Positions 15,789-23,286 of a stretch of 64,000 bases of DNA are shown one piece after another; the first letter of the stretch is position 1; each line of letters opens with the position of its first letter. The notes beneath the pieces were generated by a model. It worked only from the letters and a program-made list of their open reading frames with translations. It ran no database searches and was not told the origin of the DNA. Source of the DNA: Mycolicibacterium lacusdiani (GTDB lineage: Bacteria > Actinomycetota > Actinomycetes > Mycobacteriales > Mycobacteriaceae); NCBI RefSeq assembly GCF_021916785.1, contig NZ_JAKCFC010000015.1, forward strand, positions 20,851 through 84,850, read 5' to 3'. The position numbers and the translations under genes are program-made.

Positions 15789-17087
15789 TCAGCGGATCCC
15801 TTCGTACCGGCGCAGCGCCTCGAGACGCTCGACCTTGTGGTCGACGATCGGTTCGGGGTAGTCGTCGGTTCCCGCTTCGGGCAGCCACTGGCGGACGTAC
15901 GCGCCGTCGGGATCGAACTTGTCGCCCTGAGTGGTCGGGTTGAAGACCCGGAAGAACGGTGCCGCGTCGGTGCCACAGCCTGCCGTCCACTGCCAGCCGT
16001 GCTGGTTGTTGGCCATGTCGCCGTCGACGAGCTGGTCGAGGAACCAGCGGGCACCCCACTGCCACGGCAGATGCAGATCCTTCACCAGGAACGACGCAGT
16101 GATCATCCGCACCCGGTTGTGCATGAAGCCGCTCTGCGAGAGCTGCCGCATGCCTGCGTCGACGATCGGGAAGCCGGTGCGTCCCGCCTTCCACGCCTCG
16201 AACCGCTGCTGTGCCTCCGGCCCCTCGTCGACCTCGATGCCGTCGAACGCCTTGTTCCAGTTCCACCAGACGCTGTGCGGCCACTCGTTGAGGACGTTCG
16301 CGTAGAAATCGCGGAACGCCAGCTCTCGGAGGTAGGCCTGCGCTCCCTTGCCGCTGCCGAGGTCGGGCACCATGGTCCGCGGATGGATCGCCCCGAACTT
16401 CAGGTGGGCTGACATCCGGCTGATGCCGTCGATGTCGGGGCGGTTGCGGTCGTCGGCGTAGTCGTCGAGACGATGCGCGACGAAGTGCTTCCACGCCGCG
16501 CGCGCCGCAGTCTCGCCCGCCGCGATGTCGATGTCGACGTCGACCCGTGGAATGTCCTCGTTCTCGATGCCACCGACGGCGGACGGGTCGATCCACGTCG
16601 CCGTCTTCGGGCCGGTCTTCGCCGGTCCGCGCCAGCCATGCTGCTTCCACGCCGTGAAGAACGGGCTGAACACTTTGTACGGCGTGCCGTCGTCCTTGGT
16701 GACGCGACCGGGTGAGACCAGATACGGCGAACCCGACCCCTCCAGCGGTACGTCACCGAGCGCGGCGCGAACCTCCGCGTCGCGACGGGTGCCGAACGGC
16801 GTGAAGTCCTCCGACACGTGCACCGCGGTGGCCCCGACCGCCTTGACCAACGCGGGAATCCGGTCCTCGGGACGTCCACTGGTCACCAGGAGTCTGCCGT
16901 CGAGACCGTCGCGAAGGTCCCGCAGCGCGTCGTAGAGGTAGCGCAGCCTGCGCGCGCCCGACGACGCGTGCAGACGGGGATCGAGGACGTAGCAGGCCAG
17001 CACCTCACCGTCGCCTGCAGCGGCGTCCAGCGCCGCGGGCAGATCGTGGAGGCGCAGGTCGCGGCGGAACCACAGCAGCGTGGGCAT
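15789..17087 (-). CDS. phr: Deoxyribodipyrimidine photolyase
   Basis: 432-aa DNA photolyase/cryptochrome-class flavoprotein that repairs UV pyrimidine dimers using light. The N-terminal photolyase domain begins LLWFRRDLRLHD (antenna-binding Rossmann fold). The FAD domain contains GRTGFPIVDAGMRQL, FMHNRVRMITASFLVKDL and DMANNQHGWQWTAGCGTDAAP, including the Asn that contacts FAD N5 in class I CPD enzymes and the tryptophans of the electron path. Single leftward gene, 59 bp from the divergent oxidoreductase gene. Full length, no damage seen. Confidence 0.93.
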   Translation of the reverse strand: MPTLLWFRRDLRLHDLPAALDAAAGDGEVLACYVLDPRLHASSGARRLRYLYDALRDLRDGLDGRLLVTSGRPEDRIPALVKAVGATAVHVSEDFTPFGTRRDAEVRAALGDVPLEGSGSPYLVSPGRVTKDDGTPYKVFSPFFTAWKQHGWRGPAKTGPKTATWIDPSAVGGIENEDIPRVDVDIDIAAGETAARAAWKHFVAHRLDDYADDRNRPDIDGISRMSAHLKFGAIHPRTMVPDLGSGKGAQAYLRELAFRDFYANVLNEWPHSVWWNWNKAFDGIEVDEGPEAQQRFEAWKAGRTGFPIVDAGMRQLSQSGFMHNRVRMITASFLVKDLHLPWQWGARWFLDQLVDGDMANNQHGWQWTAGCGTDAAPFFRVFNPTTQGDKFDPDGAYVRQWLPEAGTDDYPEPIVDHKVERLEALRRYEGIR

Positions 17088-17146
17088 GCCCTGACTCTGC
17101 CCGGATTCCCCAATGCGGAAACACCCGGGTGAGGCAGTCTGTGCCG

Positions 17147-18013
17147 ATGCAGTTCTGGTCCGGCACCGCGTTCCTCGACACCGCCGACGCGCTCGCGGTT
17201 GCCCGCATGCTCGACGAGACGGGCTACGACGGGATGATCTGCGCCGATCACCTGATCTACCCTCGCGAGCTGAGGTCGCGCTATCCGTCGGGCGCCGACG
17301 CCCCGCCGTGGCCGCCGGAGACGGCGTGGCCGGATTCCTGGGTGATGATCGGCGCGATGGCCGCCACCACCACGCGACTGCGGTTCACCAACGCCGTCTA
17401 CGTCGCGCCCGCGCGTCCGCTGCTCGAGGTCGCCAAGCAGGTCGCCACCGCGGCCGTGGTGTCCCAGGGGCGGGTGGCGCTGACGGTCGGGGCGGGGTGG
17501 ATGCGCGAGGAGTTCGAGCTGCTCGGGCAGTCCTTCGGCAACCGCGGCAAGCGTCTCGACGAGATGATCCCCGCGCTGCGCGCGCTGTGGCAGGGAGGTT
17601 GGGTGTCCTGGACCGGCGAGCACTACCGGGTGCCGGAGTTGATGATCGAGCCACACCCACCCGGCCCGGTGCCGATCATGTGCGGCGGCGAATCGGAGGC
17701 GGCGATGCGCCGCGCGGCCCGACTGTGCGACGGGTGGGTCGGTGCGGCCTACGGGTGGGACGACGCGGTGGGCCAAGTCGAGCGACTGCGCGCACTGCGC
17801 CGCGAGTACGGCCGCGGCGACGAACCCTTCGAGATCATGCTCGCCCTGCTCGAGGCGCCGACCGCGGATCTGTACCGGCGGGCCGAGGACGCAGGCATCA
17901 CCGCCGTCATGTGCGCGCCGTGGATGGGCGCCACCGAGCCGGGCGCGGGCGTCGAGGAGTTCCGTGCGCCGATCGAACGGTTCGCCGAGACGGTCATCGC
18001 GAAAGTCCGGTGA
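17147..18013 (+). CDS. LLM-class F420-dependent oxidoreductase (TIGR03619-like)
   Basis: 288-aa luciferase-like protein. MQFWSGTAFLD at the N-terminus, YDGMICADHLIYP, FTNAVYVAPARPLLEVAKQVATAAVVSQGRVALTVGAGWMREEFELLG and GPVPIMCGGESEAAMRRAARLCDGW fit the F420 branch. The frame is open to a GTG at 17129, but ATG 17147 matches the usual family start. Separate from, and only distantly similar to, the LLM gene at 12941. Substrate unknown; the next gene codes for an allantoinase-like protein 20 nt away. Confidence 0.82.
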   Translation: MQFWSGTAFLDTADALAVARMLDETGYDGMICADHLIYPRELRSRYPSGADAPPWPPETAWPDSWVMIGAMAATTTRLRFTNAVYVAPARPLLEVAKQVATAAVVSQGRVALTVGAGWMREEFELLGQSFGNRGKRLDEMIPALRALWQGGWVSWTGEHYRVPELMIEPHPPGPVPIMCGGESEAAMRRAARLCDGWVGAAYGWDDAVGQVERLRALRREYGRGDEPFEIMLALLEAPTADLYRRAEDAGITAVMCAPWMGATEPGAGVEEFRAPIERFAETVIAKVR

Positions 18014-18033
18014 CGCGCTGCGACAATCGCAGC

Positions 18034-18810
18034 ATGACGAATCCGCCTGACCGCGCGCGCGACATGGTCGGGTACGGCGCACATCCGCCCGACCCGAAGT
18101 GGCCCGGCGAGGCGCGCATCGCCGTGCAATTCGTGCTGAACTACGAAGAGGGCGGCGAGAGCAACGTCCTCCACGGCGATGCCGCGTCGGAGACGTTCCT
18201 CTCCGATGTCGTTGGGGCGCAACCGTTTCCGAACCGACGCATGAGCGTCGAGTCGCTCTACGAGTACGGATCGCGGGCCGGGCTGTGGCGGCTGCTGCGG
18301 ATGTTCGACCGACACGACATGCCGCTGACCGTCTTCGGCGTGGCGACCGCGCTGGCAACCCACCCCGAGGCCGTCGCCGCATTCGCTGCCCGCGGTGACG
18401 AAATCGCCTGCCACGGATTGCGCTGGCTGAGTTACCAACTGGCCGATCCCGAGATCGAGCGCGAACACATGGCGCGGGCGGTGTCGATGCTCGCTGAGTT
18501 GACCGGCGCCGCACCCCGGGGCTGGTACACCGGCCGCGACTCCCCGCACACCCGGGGGCTGGTGGTCGAGCACGGCGGATTTCTCTACGACTCCGACTCC
18601 TACGCCTTCGACGTGCTCTACTCCGAGGGGGAGGCGGGTGCGCCGAAGATGATGTCGGTCGGTCTGCACTGCCGGCTGGCCGGGCGGCCGGGGCGCGCCG
18701 CCGCGTTGGAGCGCTTCATCGACCACGTCCGGGCGCACGACCGCGTGTGGATCGCACGACGGATCGACATCGCCGAGCACTGGGTGCGCACCTTCCCGCC
18801 GGGGGCGTGA
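18034..18810 (+). CDS. PuuE/allantoinase-like polysaccharide-deacetylase family protein with internal deletion
   Basis: 258-aa NodB-fold protein. It matches the PuuE group closely at both ends: YGAHPPDPKWPGEARIAVQF, VLNYEEGGESNVLHGD, VESLYEYGSRAGLWRLLR, ACHGLRW, GWYTGRDSPHTR and GGFLYDSDSY at the front; then KMMSVGLHCRLAGRPGRAAALERF and the ARRxDIAxHW end. Family members are about 300 aa. Between DSDSYA (to residue 191) and FDVLY the usual 45-50 residue segment containing PYTLDTNDMRF is missing, in frame, at about 18601-18609. It may be inactive or altered. ATG start with no strong Shine-Dalgarno, 20 nt after the LLM gene. Confidence 0.75.
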   Translation: MTNPPDRARDMVGYGAHPPDPKWPGEARIAVQFVLNYEEGGESNVLHGDAASETFLSDVVGAQPFPNRRMSVESLYEYGSRAGLWRLLRMFDRHDMPLTVFGVATALATHPEAVAAFAARGDEIACHGLRWLSYQLADPEIEREHMARAVSMLAELTGAAPRGWYTGRDSPHTRGLVVEHGGFLYDSDSYAFDVLYSEGEAGAPKMMSVGLHCRLAGRPGRAAALERFIDHVRAHDRVWIARRIDIAEHWVRTFPPGA

Positions 18811-18819
18811 AGTGATCCC

Positions 18820-18850
18820 TTGACCCTCCCGCAGGGGGAGACCCCAGACT
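18820..18850 (+). promoter_or_regulatory. MerR-type promoter with 19-bp spacer
   Basis: TTGACC (18820-18825), a 19-bp spacer containing the dyad CTCCC-GCAGG-GGGAG, then CAGACT (18845-18850). An over-long spacer with a dyad between -35 and -10 is the hallmark of promoters activated by MerR regulators. The -10 ends 6 nt before the MerR ATG at 18857, implying a leaderless, autoregulated transcript. Confidence 0.65.
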
Positions 18851-18856
18851 GGCGGC

Positions 18857-19675
18857 ATGCTCACGATCGGCGACTTCTCCAGGATGACGCAACTCAGCGT
18901 CAAGACCCTGCGGCACTACCACGACGTCGGACTCGTTACGCCCGCGCGCGTCGACCCCGACACCGGATACCGCTACTACAGCAGGGATCAGGCGGCGAGC
19001 GCCCAGGTGGTGCGCAGGCTGCGCGACCTCGACATGCCCGTACCCGAGGTCAAGTCGGTGCTGGCCGCCGACCCCGACGACCGCAATGCGCTGATCGGCG
19101 CCCACCTGGCCCGTCTCGAGGCGAGGCTGGCCGGGACGCAGGCCGCGGTCGAGGCCCTGCGGGCGATCCTGGACCGTCCGGCAGGTACACCCGGACTCGA
19201 GCACCGCAGTGTCCCCGCGCAACGGGCACTGGCCATCCACGCCGACGAGGTGGACCGCGACGACCTGGCGCAGTGGTTCCTCGACGCCGCAGCTGAACTG
19301 ATCGACGTGACCGAGTCACGCGGAGTGCGCCGCGACGGCCCGGTCGGCGGGCTCTACTCCTTCGAGGTCTTCGCCACCGATTGCGGACCCGCGACGGCGT
19401 TCGTGCCCGTGGCCGGTGAACTCGGCGCCGCCGGGCGGGTACGCGGAATAACAGTTCCCGCAGCCGAACTCGTCGTGATCCGACACCGCGGACCGCACGA
19501 CGACGTCGACCTGGCGTACTCCGAACTCGGCGCCTACGCCACCCGACACGAGATCAGCGTGGAGGCACCGCTGCGCGAGTACTACGACCGCTTCATCTGG
19601 GACACCGAGGACTCGTCGCAGTGGATGACCGACCTCTGCTGGCCCGTCTTCCGGTCCGATCGGTCGGCATCATGA
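18857..19675 (+). CDS. MerR-family regulator with GyrI-like effector domain
   Basis: 272-aa activator. Residues 1-70 are a MerR winged helix (MLTIGDFSRMTQLSVKTLRHYHDVGLVTPARVDPDTGYRYYS), followed by the dimerisation helix to about residue 115. The C-terminal 150 residues fit a GyrI-like small-molecule-binding domain as in BmrR/TipA relatives. No cysteine metal-binding motif, so it is probably a drug or metabolite sensor. The following SDR gene overlaps it (ATGA) and is the likely regulated partner. Confidence 0.88.
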   Translation: MLTIGDFSRMTQLSVKTLRHYHDVGLVTPARVDPDTGYRYYSRDQAASAQVVRRLRDLDMPVPEVKSVLAADPDDRNALIGAHLARLEARLAGTQAAVEALRAILDRPAGTPGLEHRSVPAQRALAIHADEVDRDDLAQWFLDAAAELIDVTESRGVRRDGPVGGLYSFEVFATDCGPATAFVPVAGELGAAGRVRGITVPAAELVVIRHRGPHDDVDLAYSELGAYATRHEISVEAPLREYYDRFIWDTEDSSQWMTDLCWPVFRSDRSAS

Positions 19676-20451
19676 GCGCCGCACTGAGCCTGGATGGCCG
19701 ACGAGCGCTCGTCACGGGCGGAAGCAAGGGCGCGGGCGCGGCAGTCGTCGCGCGACTCCGGGTGGCGGGCGCCCACGTCACCGCCGTGGCCCGCAACCGC
19801 CCAGACGACGCCGACGGATCCGTCGACTTCGTCGCCGCGGATCTCACCACGGCCGACGGTGCCCGCACCGTCGCCGACCACGTAGCCGGCCACGGATGCA
19901 TTGACATCCTGGTACACGTCGCCGGTGGATCATCCTCACCCGCAGGCGGATTCGTCACCCTCACCGACGACGACTGGGCCAACGAGCTGAATCTCAACCT
20001 GCTCGGCGCCGTACGCTTGGACCGTGCGTTGATACCGGCGATGATCGAGGCCGGCCGAGGCGCCATCGTGCACGTCGGCTCCATCCAGAGCCGACTGCCG
20101 CTGTACGACGGCACACTCGGCTACGCCGCAGCCAAGGCCGCGCTGCGCACCTATGGCAAGGGGCTGGCCGACGAACTCGCGCCGAAGGGCATCCGGGTGA
20201 ACATGGTGTCGCCAGGCTTCATCAGGACCAGCGCCGCCGACGCGCTGATCAAGCGCATCGCGGCGGGCGCCGACGGTGACGAGGCGGCGGCGCTCCAGTC
20301 GGTGATGGCTTCGCTGGGCGGCATCCCGCTCGGCCGCCCGGCCCAGCCCGAGGAGGTGGCCGAGGTGGTCGGGTTCCTGGTATCGGACGCGGCGGCATCG
20401 GTGGTGGGGGCGGACGTCGTCGTCGACGGCGGGACGGTCCGCACGATCTGA
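19672..20451 (+). CDS. Short-chain dehydrogenase/reductase
   Basis: 259-aa classical SDR. TGGSKGAGAA is the cofactor loop, LVHVAGG replaces the usual NNAG, and the catalytic set is in HVGSIQSR with YAAAK. SPGFIRT and VVDGG are standard C-terminal landmarks. The ATG overlaps the MerR stop, so the two are co-transcribed and this SDR is a plausible target of the regulator's signal. Ends before a strong bidirectional terminator. Substrate unknown. Confidence 0.85.
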   Translation: MSAALSLDGRRALVTGGSKGAGAAVVARLRVAGAHVTAVARNRPDDADGSVDFVAADLTTADGARTVADHVAGHGCIDILVHVAGGSSSPAGGFVTLTDDDWANELNLNLLGAVRLDRALIPAMIEAGRGAIVHVGSIQSRLPLYDGTLGYAAAKAALRTYGKGLADELAPKGIRVNMVSPGFIRTSAADALIKRIAAGADGDEAAALQSVMASLGGIPLGRPAQPEEVAEVVGFLVSDAAASVVGADVVVDGGTVRTI

Positions 20452-20459
20452 CTGACGAC

Positions 20460-20493
20460 GAAGGCGGCCCGGCCAATGGGCCGGACCGCCTTC
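20460..20493. terminator. Bidirectional hairpin terminator
   Basis: 15-bp stem with one mismatch (GAAGGCGGCCCGGCC against GGCCGGACCGCCTTC) and a 4-nt loop, between the stop of the SDR gene and the end of the convergent fasciclin gene. There is no T-rich tail, as is common for mycobacterial terminators. Confidence 0.7.
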
Positions 20494-20507
20494 TGCGTGA
20501 GGTGCGA

Positions 20508-21119
20508 TTACATCGCGGGCTGCGCCGGGGGCATCAGCACCGTGTCGATGAGGTAGACGTTCGCGTTGGCGGTCTGCACGTTGCCGCAGACGACCGATGC
20601 GTCGTTCACCTTCAGGTCGTTGCCCATGCCGGTGACGGTGACGTCCTTGCCCTCGACCGTCTTGTGCATCCCGGCCAGGTCGGCGGGCGCTACGCGTCCG
20701 GGGACCACGTGGTAGGTGAGGATGCTCGTCAGCAGGGGAGCGTCGGTCTTGAGCTTGTCGATGGTGGCCGGGTCGATCTTGGCGAACGCGTCGTCGGTCG
20801 GCGCGAACACCGTGAACTCACCGCCGTTGAGCGTGTCGACGAGGTTCACCTCGGGGTTGAGTTGGCCGGAGACGGCCGCGGTCAGCGTCTTGAGCATCGG
20901 GTTGTTCGACGCTGCGGTGGCGACGGGATCCATCGACATGCCAACAACGGATCCGGGGCCCATGGGGTTCTGCGCGGCGTAGCCGGCGCACCCCGGTCCG
21001 ATCAGTCCGGCTGCGGGATCCGCAGCGGCAACGCCGTTGGAGAGCAGGATTCCTGCGAACGCCATGCCAGCGATCGAGGCGCCCGTCACGGCCTTCTTGG
21101 TGTGGTCCATCAGGTTCAT
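20508..21119 (-). CDS. Secreted fasciclin-domain protein (MPT70-like)
   Basis: 203-aa exported protein. A signal peptide (MDHTKKAVTG, then a hydrophobic stretch ending GVAAA-DP) precedes one FAS1 domain. GPGCAGYAAQNP, VDTLNGGEFTVFAPTDDAF, TSILTYHVVPG and VYLIDTVLMPPA align with MPT70 of M. tuberculosis. FAS1 domains mediate adhesion or matrix contacts; the bacterial role is unclear. I start at ATG 21119, which has AAAGG upstream, rather than 13 codons earlier. Second of two related genes and lacking a lipobox, so soluble after cleavage. M. tuberculosis has dipZ between the pair; it is absent here. Confidence 0.88.
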   Translation of the reverse strand: MNLMDHTKKAVTGASIAGMAFAGILLSNGVAAADPAAGLIGPGCAGYAAQNPMGPGSVVGMSMDPVATAASNNPMLKTLTAAVSGQLNPEVNLVDTLNGGEFTVFAPTDDAFAKIDPATIDKLKTDAPLLTSILTYHVVPGRVAPADLAGMHKTVEGKDVTVTGMGNDLKVNDASVVCGNVQTANANVYLIDTVLMPPAQPAM

Positions 21120-21155
21120 TGCGGTAGCACCTTTCAAAGTGGAGAAACGTTCAGG

Positions 21156-21210
21156 CACGAGGGGCGCCCCGACGCGAGCACGGGGATGATGCGCCGGGGC
21201 GCCACTCGTG
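21156..21210. promoter_or_regulatory. Long hairpin between the two fasciclin genes
   Basis: 20-nt arms at 21156-21175 and 21191-21210 (18 of 20 complementary) around a 15-nt loop, in the gap between the MPT83-like and MPT70-like genes. It could attenuate or terminate the upstream transcript, or stabilise its 3' end, and so set the ratio of anchored to secreted protein. Confidence 0.55.
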
Positions 21211-21225
21211 GGTCTTGGGGTGGAT

Positions 21226-21912
21226 CTAGCCGGCGGCCGGCGGCATGAGGACGGTGTCGATCATGTAGACGGTCGCGTTGGCGGTCTGCACGCCACCGCA
21301 CACCAGGCCGGCGTCGTTGAACTTCAGGCTCTCGCCCTCGCCGGTGACGGTGACGTTGGCGCCCTGCACCGTCTTGTGCTCACCCGGGACGTCGGCCGGT
21401 GCGGCACCGGGGCCGGGCACGACGTGGTAGGTCAGGATGCTGGTCAGCAGATCCGTGTCGGTCTTGAGCGTCTCGATGGTGGCCGGGTCGATCTTGGCGA
21501 ACGCTTCATCGGTCGGCGCGAACACGGTGAACTCACCGCCGTTCAGCGTGTCGACCAGGTTGACGTTCGGGTTGAGCTTGCCCGTGAGCGCCGAGGTCAG
21601 CGTCGTGAGCATCGGGTTGTTGGACGCCGCGGTGGCGACCGGGTCCATCGCCATGCCTGCGACCGAGCCGGGGCCCGAGGGCACCTGCTCGGCGTAGGCC
21701 GCGCAGCTCGCGCCGACGAGGTTGGCGGCGGGGTCGGCCATGGCGGTCGAGGTCTCCGTCGGCGACGACGAGGAACTCGTGACGCTCGAGGCGGCGCTGC
21801 TCGCGCTGCTCGACCCTTCATTGGCAGTCTCACTCGAACACGCAACTGCGCCGAAGGCGGCAATCGCGCTCAGGCTTGCTGCGGCGATCACCCTGCGGTG
21901 AGCTGAATTCAT
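21226..21912 (-). CDS. Fasciclin-domain lipoprotein (MPT83-like)
   Basis: 228-aa surface lipoprotein. The signal peptide ends in a lipobox (AFGAVAC, Cys 25), followed by a 35-residue Ser/Thr-rich linker typical of glycosylated mycobacterial lipoproteins, then one FAS1 domain very like that of the next gene (VDTLNGGEFTVFAPTDEAF; LLTSILTYHVVPG; VYMIDTVLMPPA). This lipoprotein/secreted pair corresponds to MPT83/MPT70, which in M. tuberculosis are controlled by SigK; a SigK-like promoter lies upstream at 21977-22003. ATG start with GGAGTG. Confidence 0.9.
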   Translation of the reverse strand: MNSAHRRVIAAASLSAIAAFGAVACSSETANEGSSSASSAASSVTSSSSSPTETSTAMADPAANLVGASCAAYAEQVPSGPGSVAGMAMDPVATAASNNPMLTTLTSALTGKLNPNVNLVDTLNGGEFTVFAPTDEAFAKIDPATIETLKTDTDLLTSILTYHVVPGPGAAPADVPGEHKTVQGANVTVTGEGESLKFNDAGLVCGGVQTANATVYMIDTVLMPPAAG

Positions 21913-21976
21913 TGCTGATCACACTCCAATGTGTCTGGGGCTGCGGAGCCGCGGCCCTAGGTCGATGACGTGGGTG

Positions 21977-22003
21977 ATTCGCGCCGACCTGGGGGATGGA
22001 TGG
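21977..22003 (-). promoter_or_regulatory. Candidate SigK-type promoter of the fasciclin genes
   Basis: On the minus strand CCATCC (22003-21998) is followed after 15 bp by GCGAAT (21982-21977), 64 bp upstream of the MPT83-like start. SigK promoters of the mpt83/mpt70 genes are described as CCATCC and CCGAAT. One mismatch and a rather short spacer keep this tentative. Confidence 0.45.
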
Positions 22004-22068
22004 GACGAGGCGACTTGCGTCACAGTCGCGTCACAATTCGGACCTGCGGCAGCCGGGCGGCACAATGA

Positions 22069-23286
22069 GTGAGTGACAACCGACGAGCGCACGCGCGGGC
22101 AGCGATGACCGGCGATCGGCTACGCGTTCTGGTGCTCGGCAGCACGGGGTCGATCGGTACCCAGGCGCTCGAGGTGATCGCGGCCAATCCCGACCGCTTC
22201 GAGGTCGTGGGTCTCGCCGCGGGCGGTGCCAACGCCGACCTGCTGGCCCGCCAACTCACCGCGACCGGCGTCACGAACGTGGCGGTCGCGGACCCCGGGG
22301 CGGCCGACCGGATGGGCGACGTCACCTACGCCGGACCCGACGCCGCCACCCGGCTCGTCGAGGAGACCGAAGCCGACGTCGTACTGAATGCCCTGGTCGG
22401 GGCGTTGGGCCTGCGACCGACGCTCGCCGCCCTCGAATCCGGCGCCCGGCTCGCGCTGGCCAACAAGGAGTCCCTGGTCGCGGGCGGACCACTGGTCGTC
22501 AAGGCCGCGGCACCGGGACAGATCGTTCCGGTCGACTCCGAACACTCCGCGCTGGCGCAGTGTCTGCGCGGCGGAACGCCCGACGAGGTGGCCCGGCTGG
22601 TTCTCACGGCGTCGGGTGGACCGTTCCGCGGTTGGACGGCCGACGCGCTGGACGCGGTGACGCCCGAACAGGCCGGCGCCCACCCGACGTGGTCGATGGG
22701 CCCGATGAACACGTTGAACTCGGCGTCGCTGGTGAACAAGGGGCTCGAACTGATCGAGACGCATCTGCTGTTCGGCGTGCCGTACGACCGCATCGACGTC
22801 GTCGTGCACCCGCAGTCGATCATCCACTCGATGGTCACCTTCGTCGACGGGTCCACCATCGCCCAGGCCAGCCCGCCCGACATGAAGCTGCCGATCGCCC
22901 TGGCTCTCGGCTGGCCCGCCCGCGTGCCGGGGGCCGCTGCGGCGTGCGACTGGACCACCGCCGCGACCTGGGAGTTCGAGCCGCTCGACGACGAGGTGTT
23001 CCCCGCCGTCGACCTGGCCCGACACGCAGGCACGGTGGGAGGCTGCATGACCGCGGTCTACAACGCCGCCAACGAAGAGGCGGCCGAGGCGTTCCTGGCG
23101 GGTCGGATCGGCTTCCCGGCCATCGTGCGAACCATCGGTGACGTGCTGCACGCCTCAGACCAGTGGGCAGCGCAACCGGCTACCGTGGAAGACGTACTCG
23201 AAGCGCAGGACTGGGCCCGGGCCAGGGCCCGGAGCGCTCTGAAGCCCCACGCGAGCGCGACACAGGAGGTCTTGGGAACTCGATGA
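22069..23286 (+). CDS. dxr: 1-deoxy-D-xylulose 5-phosphate reductoisomerase
   Basis: Second enzyme of the MEP isoprenoid pathway: rearranges and reduces DXP to MEP with NADPH and a divalent metal. Landmarks: GSTGSIGTQAL (NADPH loop, residues 24-34), ALANKESLVAGG, VDSEHSA (metal ligands), SASGGPFRGW-type loop, HPTWSMGPMNTLNSASLVNKGLE and VYNAANEEAA. Length is normal. GTG 22069 gives 405 aa; ATG 22105 gives 393 and is equally compatible with the fold. Overlaps rip1. The dxr-rip1-ispG order is that of M. tuberculosis Rv2870c-Rv2868c. Confidence 0.96.
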   Translation: MSDNRRAHARAAMTGDRLRVLVLGSTGSIGTQALEVIAANPDRFEVVGLAAGGANADLLARQLTATGVTNVAVADPGAADRMGDVTYAGPDAATRLVEETEADVVLNALVGALGLRPTLAALESGARLALANKESLVAGGPLVVKAAAPGQIVPVDSEHSALAQCLRGGTPDEVARLVLTASGGPFRGWTADALDAVTPEQAGAHPTWSMGPMNTLNSASLVNKGLELIETHLLFGVPYDRIDVVVHPQSIIHSMVTFVDGSTIAQASPPDMKLPIALALGWPARVPGAAAACDWTTAATWEFEPLDDEVFPAVDLARHAGTVGGCMTAVYNAANEEAAEAFLAGRIGFPAIVRTIGDVLHASDQWAAQPATVEDVLEAQDWARARARSALKPHASATQEVLGTR

